Assembly (NCBI GenBank): GCA_900771325.1
Contig: CAAGNN010000127.1
Coordinates: 1 to 14,287 of the forward strand
Direction of reading: 5' to 3'
DNA from: Kiritimatiellia bacterium
GTDB lineage: Bacteria > Verrucomicrobiota > Kiritimatiellia > RFP12 > DVOR01
Length of the DNA: 14,287 nucleotides
Part shown: positions 1-6,733 of the stretch, piece by piece
Layout: each line of letters starts with the position of its first letter
How positions within the stretch are numbered: position 1 is the first letter of the stretch
Notes under the pieces: generated by a model
What the model was told of the DNA's origin: nothing
The model's input: the letters and a program-made list of their open reading frames with translations, nothing else
The model's database searches: none
Program-made: the position numbers and the translations under genes

Positions 1-89
1 CGGGGGTCAACCCGGGGCGGGTCCACCTCGAACCCGGGGCGGGTCGGGGGTCAACCCGGGGCGGGTCCACCTCGAACCCGGGGCGGATG
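1..89. repeat. 22-bp tandem repeat array A (four units)
   Basis: Four copies of a 15-bp core AACCCGGGGCGGGTC start at 9, 31, 53 and 75, exactly 22 bp apart. The 7-bp spacers alternate between CACCTCG and GGGGGTC, so there is also a 44-bp higher-order period. The last unit ends in GGATGCG instead of GGGTC, an end variant that recurs at the edges of arrays B and C. The array is truncated by the window start, so its full length is unknown. The G-runs could form G-quadruplexes or hairpins. No coding sense is seen. Function unknown. Confidence 0.9.
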
Positions 90-130
90 CGCCAGAGAGG
101 TGGCCCGTGCGCAGTTCCGCCCCTGCCTCT

Positions 131-184
131 CCGTCGCGGAACGCGCGCTGTCGGCTGTCCGCTGTCGGCTGTCCGCTGTCGTCA
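131..184. repeat. Dispersed GCTGTC-rich element, copy 1
   Basis: The element begins with the 14-mer CCGTCGCGGAACGC (131-144) and continues as degenerate direct repeats of GCTGTCNGCTGTCC with a 14-bp period up to about 184. The same 14-mer and the same GCTGT repeats occur in inverted orientation at 9791-9834. This indicates a dispersed intergenic repeat family rather than chance. No protein or RNA function is evident. Confidence 0.75.
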
Positions 185-186
185 GT

Positions 187-220
187 CCCCCAGGTGCATT
201 CTAGAGGACGCACCTGGGGG
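187..220. repeat. 11-bp perfect inverted repeat upstream of the SGNH promoter
   Basis: The left arm CCCCCAGGTGC (187-197) and right arm GCACCTGGGGG (210-220) are perfect complements separated by 12 nt. The repeat sits about 19 bp upstream of the putative -35 box of the next gene. It is not followed by a U-tract on either strand, so a regulator-binding operator or a cruciform is more plausible than a terminator. This assignment is an inference. Confidence 0.5.
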
Positions 221-238
221 GGGCGGCGAAAAAAGCGT

Positions 239-268
239 TTGGGTGTGAGCGCAGAAACGGCCTATAAT
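239..268 (+). promoter_or_regulatory. Sigma70-type promoter of the SGNH hydrolase gene
   Basis: A perfect -10 hexamer TATAAT lies at 263-268, with a weak -35 (TTGGGT, 239-244) at 18-bp spacing. The implied leader is about 88 nt long. It contains a CTCTCC/GGAGAG hairpin (293-308) and a GAGGC/GCCTC hairpin (just before the Shine-Dalgarno), which may influence translation. Confidence 0.65.
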
Positions 269-362
269 AAGAAGCAGATGGCACGGCGTGGTCTCTCCGC
301 GTGGAGAGGGCGAACGGGGCCGTAGGGAAGCAACGAGGCTAAGGCCTCAGGGAGGTGTTGGT

Positions 363-1094
363 ATGAAGCGGATGATGGCAGGATTGATGGCGTTGGGGCT
401 GTTGGTGGGCACCGGGTGGTGCCAAATGCCCGCGGCGCTCGATGGTGGGCGGGCGACCACGCCGGCGCACCGCCTGGGTGTGGGTTGGTGGAAGGCGCGG
501 TTGGAGAGCCAGGAGGCAAAGGCCCAGCAGCAATGGGACACGGTGCTCATTGGCGACTCGATTACGCACAACTGGGACACCATTGCCCCCGACCTGCAGA
601 AGCAGTACTTCGGCGATGTGTTGAACCTGGGCATCAGCGGCGATAAGACCCAGGAGGTTCTCTGGCGCATTGCGCGTATTGATTGGCAGGTGGTGGCCCC
701 CAAGCGCATTATGCTGATGATTGGCACGAATAACACTGGCCACCAGCCCAGCGAAGACCCCGAAAACACCTATCGGGGCATCGCCGCGATTGTGCGCGAG
801 CTGCGCGCCCAGTGCCCCCAGGCCAAGATTACCCTGCTGGCCATCTTCCCGCGCGCCAAGGAGAAAACCAGCCCCCTGCGCGTGACGAACGACGCTATCA
901 ACGCCAAGTTGCCTCAACTGGCCGATGGCAAGCACGTCTTCTTCCGCGACCTCTCTGCCTACTTCCTTCTGCCCGATGGCGAGACGCTCAATCTGGCCCT
1001 GATGCCCGACGCGCTCCACCCCAACAAGGAGGGCCACCGCCTCTGGGCCGCCGCCACCGCCTTCGACTTCCTCAACGATTACGAAACCAAGTAA
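363..1094 (+). CDS. Secreted SGNH/GDSL hydrolase, PAF-acetylhydrolase-like
   Basis: A 243-residue exported esterase of the SGNH superfamily, most like platelet-activating-factor acetylhydrolase Ib alpha subunits and bacterial acetylesterases. It probably removes acetyl or other acyl groups from a sugar or lipid outside the cytoplasm; the substrate cannot be read from sequence. Seen directly: a hydrophobic signal peptide (residues 1-20), block I GDSI with Ser66, block II NLGISGDKT with Gly93, block III GTNN with Asn123, and block V DALH with Asp216 and His219. Ser66-Gly93-Asn123 spacing equals that of the mammalian enzyme (Ser47-Gly74-Asn104). The start at 363 follows GGAGGTG; an upstream in-frame ATG at 288 has no ribosome site and would hide the signal peptide. 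The Cys at residue 20 does not sit in a proper lipobox. Single-gene transcription unit, with no clear terminator. Confidence 0.9.
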   Translation: MKRMMAGLMALGLLVGTGWCQMPAALDGGRATTPAHRLGVGWWKARLESQEAKAQQQWDTVLIGDSITHNWDTIAPDLQKQYFGDVLNLGISGDKTQEVLWRIARIDWQVVAPKRIMLMIGTNNTGHQPSEDPENTYRGIAAIVRELRAQCPQAKITLLAIFPRAKEKTSPLRVTNDAINAKLPQLADGKHVFFRDLSAYFLLPDGETLNLALMPDALHPNKEGHRLWAAATAFDFLNDYETK

Positions 1095-1159
1095 GCGGCT
1101 CGCAGCGTGCCGTATGCGGCCGCCGAGGCCCCAACCTGCCACTCGCCGCAAAAAAGGGC

Positions 1160-1188
1160 TTGCGCTTTGGGGCGAAATGGAGTAGCAT
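1160..1188 (+). promoter_or_regulatory. Promoter of the surface-repeat/pgpA gene cluster
   Basis: TTGCGC (1160-1165) and TAGCAT (1183-1188) are separated by 17 bp, a good sigma70-type arrangement. They lie about 50 bp before the first gene of a compact four-gene cluster. The spacing is ideal but both hexamers are imperfect. Confidence 0.5.
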
Positions 1189-1237
1189 TTAGGGCAAGTG
1201 AGATAGTTCGCTCTCTGACAACCCAAGCGAGGACGTT

Positions 1238-1807
1238 ATGAAGAAACTGACCGTGGCCTTATTCGCCTGTTTTTCGATGGTTGCCGGCGTGTTTGCCGCC
1301 GAGCAGCAGACTGTTGTGCAAGCGCCGGAAACGGCCGACTCTTTCCAGCGGACCGAAACGCGCACGGTCACGCCCGTGCCGATTGCTTTCGGTGGCGAGG
1401 AGACCATTGATGTTGTCGGGCTGCGGTTGAGTGCTTGGAATGTCTGCCACGATATCACGGGCGTGGACCTGTCGATTGGCGGCGAGGCGCAGAACGCCTA
1501 CGGTCTGCAGGTGGCCCTGGTGCGCAACAAGGTCCGCGACCGCGCGGGGGCGTTGCAGATTGCCATCGGCGCGAACGAGGCCTTCCAGCTTGAAGGCGTG
1601 CAGATTGCGCTTTTCTGGAACGATGCCACCGTGTTGCGCGGCGGGCAACTGGGGTTGCTGAACACCGCAAATGATATGCGCGGCGTGCAGGTGGGCCTGA
1701 TCAACACCACGAACACGAGCTACGGCTACCAGTTCGGCCTGATCAATGTGATTAAGGGCTCGAAGGTTCCCTTCTTCCCGCTGATTAACTTCCAGCTCGA
1801 GGACTAA
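1238..1807 (+). CDS. LA_2272-type surface repeat protein
   Basis: A 189-residue exported protein. A clean Sec signal peptide (MKK, hydrophobic core, cleavage near VFA-AEQ at about residue 21) precedes an unstructured stretch to about residue 55. Residues 60-172 consist of roughly 20-24-residue repeats with a G-h-Q-h-G/A-h-h-N pattern, for example GLQVALV, GVQIALF, GGQLGLLN, GVQVGLIN and YQFGLIN. This pattern is that of the LA_2272/LA_2273 surface-repeat family known from Leptospira and gut bacteria, which is predicted to form a beta-rich surface or outer-membrane structure of unknown role. The aromatic-rich tail FFPLINFQ is typical of the family end. The Shine-Dalgarno GCGAGGA lies 5-11 nt before the ATG. 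First gene of a cluster with the unknown protein (5-bp gap), pgpA and a sulfatase-like gene. Confidence 0.8.
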   Translation: MKKLTVALFACFSMVAGVFAAEQQTVVQAPETADSFQRTETRTVTPVPIAFGGEETIDVVGLRLSAWNVCHDITGVDLSIGGEAQNAYGLQVALVRNKVRDRAGALQIAIGANEAFQLEGVQIALFWNDATVLRGGQLGLLNTANDMRGVQVGLINTTNTSYGYQFGLINVIKGSKVPFFPLINFQLED

Positions 1808-1812
1808 GCCCT

Positions 1813-2244
1813 ATGGCCGACTGGAAGCAGGAACTCGAGAATATCTTTCTGAGCGATTCGCAGTCCTCCCGCGCCGAGCGGGAGAATGCGCGTTTCGTGA
1901 AGTTCCTGAATGAGGTGGCCACCCCGGCGCTGAACGAAATCGCCCAGGAGATGCGGCGCTTGGGGCGGACGGCGAATGTCCGCGAAGCCCCGGCCTCAAC
2001 CATCTTGACCATCTACCGGGAGAACGCGAGCGTCGAGGAGATTTGCTACTCGGTGACGCGCCAGTATGTGAGCAATGGCATCCTGCCGCGGGCGAATGCG
2101 CGCGTGGTGCGAATGAACTCGCGCACCACAACGCACGACGAACCCTTCCGCCCGGAGGGAACGCCCTACACGATTGACGACGTCACCAAGGACGATGTCA
2201 TCCGCTCCTTCCTAACCTTCTACCGAATGACGAAGGGGCAGTAA
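1813..2244 (+). CDS. Hypothetical small soluble protein
   Basis: Not recognised. It encodes 143 residues, rich in charged residues, with no signal peptide, membrane segment or cysteine cluster (one Cys). The N-terminal half (about residues 1-50) looks helical and acidic/basic mixed; the C-terminal half contains a Thr/Asp-rich stretch and ends in a basic tail. It starts only 5 bp after the surface-repeat gene, and its TAA overlaps the ATG of pgpA (TAATG), so translational coupling is likely. The ATG overlaps the natural reading frame of the cluster and coding bias matches its neighbours, so I treat it as real. Its place next to pgpA suggests no specific function. Confidence 0.7.
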   Translation: MADWKQELENIFLSDSQSSRAERENARFVKFLNEVATPALNEIAQEMRRLGRTANVREAPASTILTIYRENASVEEICYSVTRQYVSNGILPRANARVVRMNSRTTTHDEPFRPEGTPYTIDDVTKDDVIRSFLTFYRMTKGQ

Positions 2245-2774
2245 TGGGCTGGAAAGGTCCCGACCCCTACGCTGGTGCGCGCCCGGAAGCAACGCTGGGC
2301 GCCTCTTTTTCGCAACGGCTCGCGGTCTGGCTAGGAACAGGATTGGGGATTGGCTTGGTGGCACCGGTGGCACCGGGGACCTTTGGGTCGCTCCCGGGAG
2401 TGGCGCTGGCGTGCGCTTTTGCTGCGTGGGTGCCAGCGTGGGCGCAAGGGGTGCTGTGCCTGGCGCTGGCCTTGCTGGCAGTGCCGATTTGCACGATTTC
2501 GGAGCGGACGCTGAAGAAGAAGGATGATGGGCGGATTACGGCCGACGAGTGGCTGCTCTACCCCATTGCCACCATCGGGCTGCCGTTGACGGAAGTGTGG
2601 TGGTTGATTCCGCTGACCTTTGTGGTCATTCGGGTGCTCGACATTCTCAAGCTGCCGCCGGCGCGGCAGGTGCAGTATCTGCCCGAGGGTTGGGGCATTG
2701 TGGCCGACGACTTCGCCTCGCAGCTCTACGCCTTGGCGCTCAACTGGGGGATTTGGTGGTGGCTCTGCTGCTGA
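2244..2774 (+). CDS. pgpA: Phosphatidylglycerophosphatase A
   Basis: Inner-membrane phosphatase that dephosphorylates phosphatidylglycerophosphate to phosphatidylglycerol, the last step of PG synthesis. At 176 residues it has normal family length. Family hallmarks seen: the N-terminal LGTGLGIGLVAPVAPGTFGSLPG region (about 29-52) leading into a hydrophobic segment, the acidic metal-site loop with DD94-95 and DE101-102, a DILK motif (133-136; Escherichia coli PgpA has FDxxKPWP here) and the final GIVADDF motif (151-157) with paired aspartates, followed by a C-terminal Trp-rich membrane segment. It begins with a 1-nt overlap with the upstream stop codon and overlaps the next gene by 16 nt, so the three are probably co-translated. 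Third-position usage is markedly G-rich. Confidence 0.92.
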   Translation: MGWKGPDPYAGARPEATLGASFSQRLAVWLGTGLGIGLVAPVAPGTFGSLPGVALACAFAAWVPAWAQGVLCLALALLAVPICTISERTLKKKDDGRITADEWLLYPIATIGLPLTEVWWLIPLTFVVIRVLDILKLPPARQVQYLPEGWGIVADDFASQLYALALNWGIWWWLCC

Positions 2775-3910
2775 GGTGGTTGCTCGCCGGGGCGCTGCTT
2801 CTTGGCGCGGCCCCCTTGCAAGCCAAAGCGCGCGAAGCGGAATCTGCGCGCGAAGCGGTGTTGGAATTAACTGGGCAGAAAGCCACGCAAGCCCCGGATA
2901 TGCTCTTTCTGGCTCCGCGCCTAAGCGAGAACCCAAAGGCCTATCGTTCGGCCCTAAAGACCTTGTGGGAGGCGGGCACAACGCTGGAGCATACCGCGCT
3001 CTCCACCGAGGAGTTCTGCGCGAAGGGGCCCTTGCCGGTGTTGAAGGCGGCGGGCTATCGGCTGCTGGCCGTGCAGGATTTGCCGTGGCGCGAAGCGTGC
3101 CAGCAGATTGATGCGCTCTTAACCCTGCGCCAAGAGATGCGCCAAGCGGATGCCGTTGCGCCGGCTCCGCTGTGCATCGTGTTGGTGGAGGAGGCCTCGG
3201 CGGCGACGCTGAAGGAGACCTTGCCGCCGCTCATCGAGCGCAATGCGCTCATCTTCTTAGCCCCCCAGGAGCGCGCCCTGCCGTTAGCGCTCTTTTGGCA
3301 GAATGTCATTTGGCCGGCACACACCATCTCGCAGCCCATCACCCTCGATCACTGGGTGCCGACGCTCGCGGAAATCGTCGGGCTGCCCCTGCCGGCAGAG
3401 GTCGCCGAGGCCTCTATTCTGCCGATGCTCACCGGCGTGGGCTACCAGCAGCCCCTCGAGCGCACCGCGCAGGCCGGAACCCCCAAATCCCGGCAACTGG
3501 AGGCCAAGCCCAGCACGATGCTCTGTCTCTTTCGCGACCTGCCCGAACGTTGCCCCTGGGTGCCCGATTACACGCGGGCTCGGGCCGACCTCAAGCCCAC
3601 CGAGCGTGCCTTCTTCTCGGCCTCCCTACCTTTGCCCGCGCAGGCCGCACGATTGCTCACAGCCACCGAAAAGCCCCAGGGACTCTACCTGCGCACGCAA
3701 CAGCAGACCCTCGCTCTGCCTCTGCCTGCGCACGTCTCCTGCGTCATCCGCGTGAACGGTCTGCCGGTGGTCTCGCGTTGGGAGCCGGAGGAGGATGACC
3801 TTTGGCGCTTCGACAACCCCGAGGCCCTCCCCATCGAACTCTTTCTGCTCTTGCCCCCGGGCTTTGACCCCAAGCTCGCCATCCCCTGCGCCGACCCCGC
3901 CAAGCCTTAA
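2759..3910 (+). CDS. Sulfatase-fold-like exported protein, probably catalytically dead
   Basis: A 383-residue protein. The chosen start is GTG 2759, 7 nt after GGGGGA; it exposes a signal peptide (ALLLRWLLAGALLLGAAPLQA, cut into about residues 2-22). An in-frame ATG at 2549 lies inside pgpA and gives no sensible leader, so it was rejected. Residues about 176-227 (LFWQNVIWPAHT, PITLDHWVPTLAEIVGLPLP, ILPMLTG) match the sulfatase/alkaline-phosphatase-superfamily segment that runs from the substrate loop to the 'LLPTLLxLAGxPLP...LLxG' motif. Residues 48-100 (DMLFLAPRLS, LWEAGTTLEHT) resemble a shrunken sulfatase N-terminus. The formylglycine motif CxPxR and the DHG metal motif are absent, so activity is doubtful. 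The remaining C-terminus (230-383) is unrecognised. Last gene of the cluster. The sulfatase link is an inference. Confidence 0.6.
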   Translation: MALLLRWLLAGALLLGAAPLQAKAREAESAREAVLELTGQKATQAPDMLFLAPRLSENPKAYRSALKTLWEAGTTLEHTALSTEEFCAKGPLPVLKAAGYRLLAVQDLPWREACQQIDALLTLRQEMRQADAVAPAPLCIVLVEEASAATLKETLPPLIERNALIFLAPQERALPLALFWQNVIWPAHTISQPITLDHWVPTLAEIVGLPLPAEVAEASILPMLTGVGYQQPLERTAQAGTPKSRQLEAKPSTMLCLFRDLPERCPWVPDYTRARADLKPTERAFFSASLPLPAQAARLLTATEKPQGLYLRTQQQTLALPLPAHVSCVIRVNGLPVVSRWEPEEDDLWRFDNPEALPIELFLLLPPGFDPKLAIPCADPAKP

Positions 3911-3941
3911 GCGCGCCCCAAAGCGCCCTCCCCCATGCCCG

Positions 3942-4066
3942 CATCCGCCCCAGGTTCGCCCCCGACCCGCCCCGGGTTGACCTCGGACCCGCCCCGGGTT
4001 CGCCCCCGACCCGCCCCGGGTTGACCTTGGACCCGCCCCGGATTGACCTTGGACCCGGGGCGGGGG
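3942..4066. repeat. 22-bp tandem repeat array B, directly before the first ATPase gene
   Basis: Five units in the orientation GACCCGCCCCGGGTT start at 3942 (end variant CATCCGCCCCAGGTT), 3964, 3986, 4008 and 4030, all 22 bp apart, with 7-bp spacers CGCCCCC, GACCTCG, CGCCCCC, GACCTTG and GACCTTG. At 4052 the core flips orientation, creating a perfect 10-bp inverted repeat (CCCGCCCCGG 4032-4041 with CCGGGGCGGG 4055-4064, 13-nt loop). The array ends about 25 bp before the ATPase -10 box. It is the same family as arrays A and C. Confidence 0.9.
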
Positions 4067-4109
4067 GCGAACAGAGGAGCCGCGTTATGCTATACTGAGC
4101 GCACGGAGA
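4065..4109 (+). promoter_or_regulatory. Extended -10 promoter cassette of ATPase copy 1
   Basis: TGC-TATACT (4088-4096) is an extended -10 element; GGAGA (4105-4109) is the ribosome site. From GGGCGAAC (4065-4072) to the ATG is exactly 50 bp, matching the second copy position for position (GGGCGAAC at 13537, ATG at 13587). No convincing -35 is present, as expected for an extended -10. Conservation between paralogues supports function. Confidence 0.7.
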
Positions 4110-4114
4110 AACCT

Positions 4115-5716
4115 ATGGCACGGATTGAGACGATGAGTTATGACTTCCCGGGAATGCGGGAGACCGATTCCATCTACGTCGATAAAACGCAGGTGATGTA
4201 CGACTTGATTACCTCAGCGCCGCTCTCGGCTTTCTACTTCATCTCCCGCCCGCGGCGCTTTGGCAAGTCGCTGATGATCTCGACCTTCGATAGCATCTTC
4301 CGCGGCCGCAGGGACCTCTTCGAGGGGCTGGCGATTTCCAAAACCGATTACGACTGGCCGGTCCATCCAATTATCCGCTTCGACTTCTCGACGGTGGCAA
4401 CGACCTCGCTGGAGACCTTTAAACAGAGTTTCCGCAGTAGTATCCTAACCTCGCTCGCCAATGCCGGGGCGACCATCCATTCGGAGGCGTTGGCAGGCGA
4501 TAACTTCGGTTGGGCCATCCAGGAACTCTGCGAGCGGTTGGGTAAGCGCGTGGTGGTACTCGTCGACGAGTATGACGCGCCAATCGGCCACGCGCTGCAT
4601 AAGCCCGACTTGGCCGAGGCTATCCGCGACGAAATGCGGGCCTTTTATATCCACTTGAAGGCGAACATCGACAAGGTCCGCTTCCTGATGATGACCGGCG
4701 TCTCGAAGTTCTCGCAGGTCTCGGTCTTCTCGGCGCTCAATAACATTGAGGACCTGACCCTCGACGCGCGCGCCGCCACGATGCTCGGGTATACCGAGAC
4801 TGAGCTCGAGACCTATTTCCACGACGAGATGGCCGCCCACGCGCAGGTGATGGGGCTCGACTACGAGGCCTACCGCGCACAGCTGCGCTTCTGGTATAAC
4901 GGCTACCACTTCTCCCCCGAGGCGCTAGGACCCGAGTTCGCGGTCTATAATCCCTACGCCATTGCGCACACATTAAGCAAGCGGTTGGCGAGTTTCAAGG
5001 CCACCTGGTCGACCACCGGCAAGCCCTCGATGCTGGTGAACTACCTCTCGCGCGAGCAGTTGGTTAAGATGGACTACGAGAAGGTGACCGGGGTCACGGA
5101 AGATTTGATGGCATCCGCCAATCTCGCGAACCTCTCCGCCATTGGCCTCCTCTTCCAGTCCGGCTACCTCACCATCAAGGCCTATCACCCGATGACGGGC
5201 TACACGCTGGGCATCCCAGATGAAGAGGTTCGCCAAGACCTCTTGACCATCGTTGCGCAGTCCATCGCCAAGCACTCCGCCGGCGACCCGTGGATTGGCG
5301 AGACGATTAACGCCCTCGTTTCGCGCGACTTCCCGGAGTTCTTCGCGCACCTCAAGGCCCTTTACGCGGATTTGCCCTACGGTTCGACCGAGGGGGTGGA
5401 GATTACCGAGGCTGCTTACCTGCGCCTGCTCTATGTCCTCCTGCGCTCACGCTTCTCTAGCCTGGAGGCCTGCTTTGAGCGCCAACAGGCCGGCGCTCGG
5501 CCGGATTTGGTGTTGGTCTTCCTGGATGCCGTCTTTATCTTCGAGCTCAAGGTCAAGCGCAATAGCCGGAGCACCGCCAAGTCCGCCCTCGCGCAGATCC
5601 GCCGGCGCAAATACGCCGAGCCGTTGCGCAGCCACAAGCTCCCCATCTACGCCATTGGCCTGGCCTTCGACCCCGAAACCCACCGCCTGGCCGAAGGCGT
5701 TGCCGCAGCGCTTTGA
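4115..5716 (+). CDS. AAA-ATPase-like / PD-(D/E)XK nuclease-fold protein, copy 1
   Basis: A 533-residue cytoplasmic protein of the widespread multicopy family that joins an N-terminal AAA-ATPase-like domain (PF09820) to a C-terminal PD-(D/E)XK-fold domain (PF08011). Its biological role is unknown; defence, selfish-element or DNA-processing roles have been suggested by fold. Seen: YVDKT box (21-25), P-loop variant RPRRFGKSLM (45-54), Walker B VVVLVDEYD (146-154), sensor segment MMTGVSKFS (192-200), YNGYHF (261-266), and the nuclease-like core with PD (463-464), FELKVK (476-481) and AQIRRRKY (493-500), which would supply the Asp, Glu, Lys and Gln of the fold. The start at 4115 follows GGAGA and is conserved in copy 2; a TTG 24 codons upstream falls inside the repeat array and was rejected. 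Complete, with no frameshift, and probably monocistronic. Copy 2 begins at 13587. Confidence 0.92.
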   Translation: MARIETMSYDFPGMRETDSIYVDKTQVMYDLITSAPLSAFYFISRPRRFGKSLMISTFDSIFRGRRDLFEGLAISKTDYDWPVHPIIRFDFSTVATTSLETFKQSFRSSILTSLANAGATIHSEALAGDNFGWAIQELCERLGKRVVVLVDEYDAPIGHALHKPDLAEAIRDEMRAFYIHLKANIDKVRFLMMTGVSKFSQVSVFSALNNIEDLTLDARAATMLGYTETELETYFHDEMAAHAQVMGLDYEAYRAQLRFWYNGYHFSPEALGPEFAVYNPYAIAHTLSKRLASFKATWSTTGKPSMLVNYLSREQLVKMDYEKVTGVTEDLMASANLANLSAIGLLFQSGYLTIKAYHPMTGYTLGIPDEEVRQDLLTIVAQSIAKHSAGDPWIGETINALVSRDFPEFFAHLKALYADLPYGSTEGVEITEAAYLRLLYVLLRSRFSSLEACFERQQAGARPDLVLVFLDAVFIFELKVKRNSRSTAKSALAQIRRRKYAEPLRSHKLPIYAIGLAFDPETHRLAEGVAAAL

Positions 5717-5738
5717 TGCGGCGCGCACAGGGCGCTTG

Positions 5739-5782
5739 TGGTATACTGAGTGGCGACGCGGGGCGGAGCCCCGAGACAGGAG
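5739..5782 (+). promoter_or_regulatory. Promoter and ribosome site of the surA-like operon
   Basis: An extended -10 element TGG-TATACT (5739-5747) lies right after the ATPase stop codon, followed by AGGAG (5778-5782). The -10 plus GAG context (TATACTGAG) is the same as in ATPase copy 1. No good -35 is visible. It would drive the five-gene run to 11150. Confidence 0.6.
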
Positions 5783-5787
5783 TGATG

Positions 5788-6729
5788 ATGAAGCGTTGGA
5801 TGGCCCTTGTGATGGGATTGGTGCTCGCCGGATGGGGGCGGGCGGAGGCCTCGTTCTACGACGGCGTGGCGGCGTATGTGAACGACAAGGTGGTCACCAC
5901 CGAGACGGTGCTCCAGCAGATGCGGCTGAACTTTAATCTCTCCCTGGTGCCGCGCGAGGAGTTGCCCAACAAGATCCGCGAGCTCTTCCCCGTGGTGCGC
6001 GATATGATTGTCGACCGGATGCTCATCCTCAAGGCCTATGAGGACTCCGGCGCGCAGCTGCCTAACGAGGCTGTCAACCACCGCATCAAGGAGATTATCG
6101 GCGAGAGCTTCGATGGCAACGAGGCCAAGCTGCGCGACCTCCTCCGCCGCCAGCGCATCACCTACGAGGAGTGGTGCAAGCAGGTGCGCGAGGATATGAT
6201 TGTGGTGGCGATGCGCCAGCTGCAGGTGGGCAAGAAGACCTCCGTCTCCCCTAAGGTGGTCAAGCTCTACTACGCCGAGCACATGGACGACTTTGCCGAG
6301 GAGGGCGGCGTGCACGTGCGCACCATCCTCATTCCGCCGGCGCAGGGGGCCGCCGTGGCCGACGAGGTGCTCGCCAAGCTCGAGGCTGGGGGCGACTTCG
6401 CCGAGCTCGCGCGCCAGTTCTCCGCCGACAGTCAGGCCGCCCAGGGCGGCGACTGGGGCTACGTCCAACCGCAGGAGGTCTTTGCCCCGCAGATGGCCGA
6501 GGCGATTGCCAAGCTCAAGGTGGGCGAGCGAACAGTGGTGGAGGCCTCGGGCTATCGCTCCATCGTCGAGAAGGTGGCTATCAAGCGCGGCAAGCGCCCG
6601 CCGATGACCGAGGTCTACCCGCGCGTCGAGGCCGCCGTCAAGCAGCAACTCGGTCAGGCGCGCTACAATGCCTGGCTCGAAGAACTGCGCAAGAAGGCCT
6701 ACATCAAGGTTGTCCGCGAAGGGCTCTAA
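5788..6729 (+). CDS. SurA-like periplasmic peptidyl-prolyl isomerase/chaperone
   Basis: A 313-residue exported parvulin-type PPIase that probably escorts outer-membrane proteins through the periplasm. Seen: signal peptide with cleavage near GRAEA-SFYD (about residue 21), a SurA_N-like helical domain from VAAYVNDKVVTTETVL (27-42) to about 150, and one parvulin (PPIC) domain at about 175-266 (HVRTILIP, GGDFAELARQFSAD, QGGDWGYV, FAPQMAEAI, GYRSIVEKV). E. coli SurA has two parvulin domains; this protein has one, like many non-proteobacterial homologues, so PrsA/PpiC-like naming is possible. Two adjacent ATGs exist (5785, 5788); the second has the better 5-nt spacing from AGGAG. First gene of an operon with rsmA 4 bp downstream, an arrangement that parallels the surA-rsmA neighbourhood in Gram-negative bacteria. 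Confidence 0.88.
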   Translation: MKRWMALVMGLVLAGWGRAEASFYDGVAAYVNDKVVTTETVLQQMRLNFNLSLVPREELPNKIRELFPVVRDMIVDRMLILKAYEDSGAQLPNEAVNHRIKEIIGESFDGNEAKLRDLLRRQRITYEEWCKQVREDMIVVAMRQLQVGKKTSVSPKVVKLYYAEHMDDFAEEGGVHVRTILIPPAQGAAVADEVLAKLEAGGDFAELARQFSADSQAAQGGDWGYVQPQEVFAPQMAEAIAKLKVGERTVVEASGYRSIVEKVAIKRGKRPPMTEVYPRVEAAVKQQLGQARYNAWLEELRKKAYIKVVREGL

Positions 6730-6733
6730 GCCG

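Noticed and set aside
187..220. Rho-independent terminator
   Set aside because: The stem is perfect but there is no U-tract on either strand and no gene ends nearby.
363..425. Lipoprotein signal in the SGNH hydrolase
   Set aside because: The Cys at residue 20 is preceded by TGW, which does not fit the lipobox consensus.
2549..2758. N-terminal 70-residue extension of the sulfatase-like protein
   Set aside because: It lies out of frame within pgpA, is low complexity, and would bury a good signal peptide that begins at GTG 2759 with its own ribosome site.
3942..4066. CRISPR array
   Set aside because: Spacers are only 7 bp and recur, repeats are 15 bp, and no cas genes are present; the same family occurs as short arrays at 1-89 and 13254-13379.
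3942..5716. Insertion sequence or transposon carrying the ATPase gene
   Set aside because: No transposase or integrase, and no target-site duplication or matching terminal inverted repeats found around 3942-5716.
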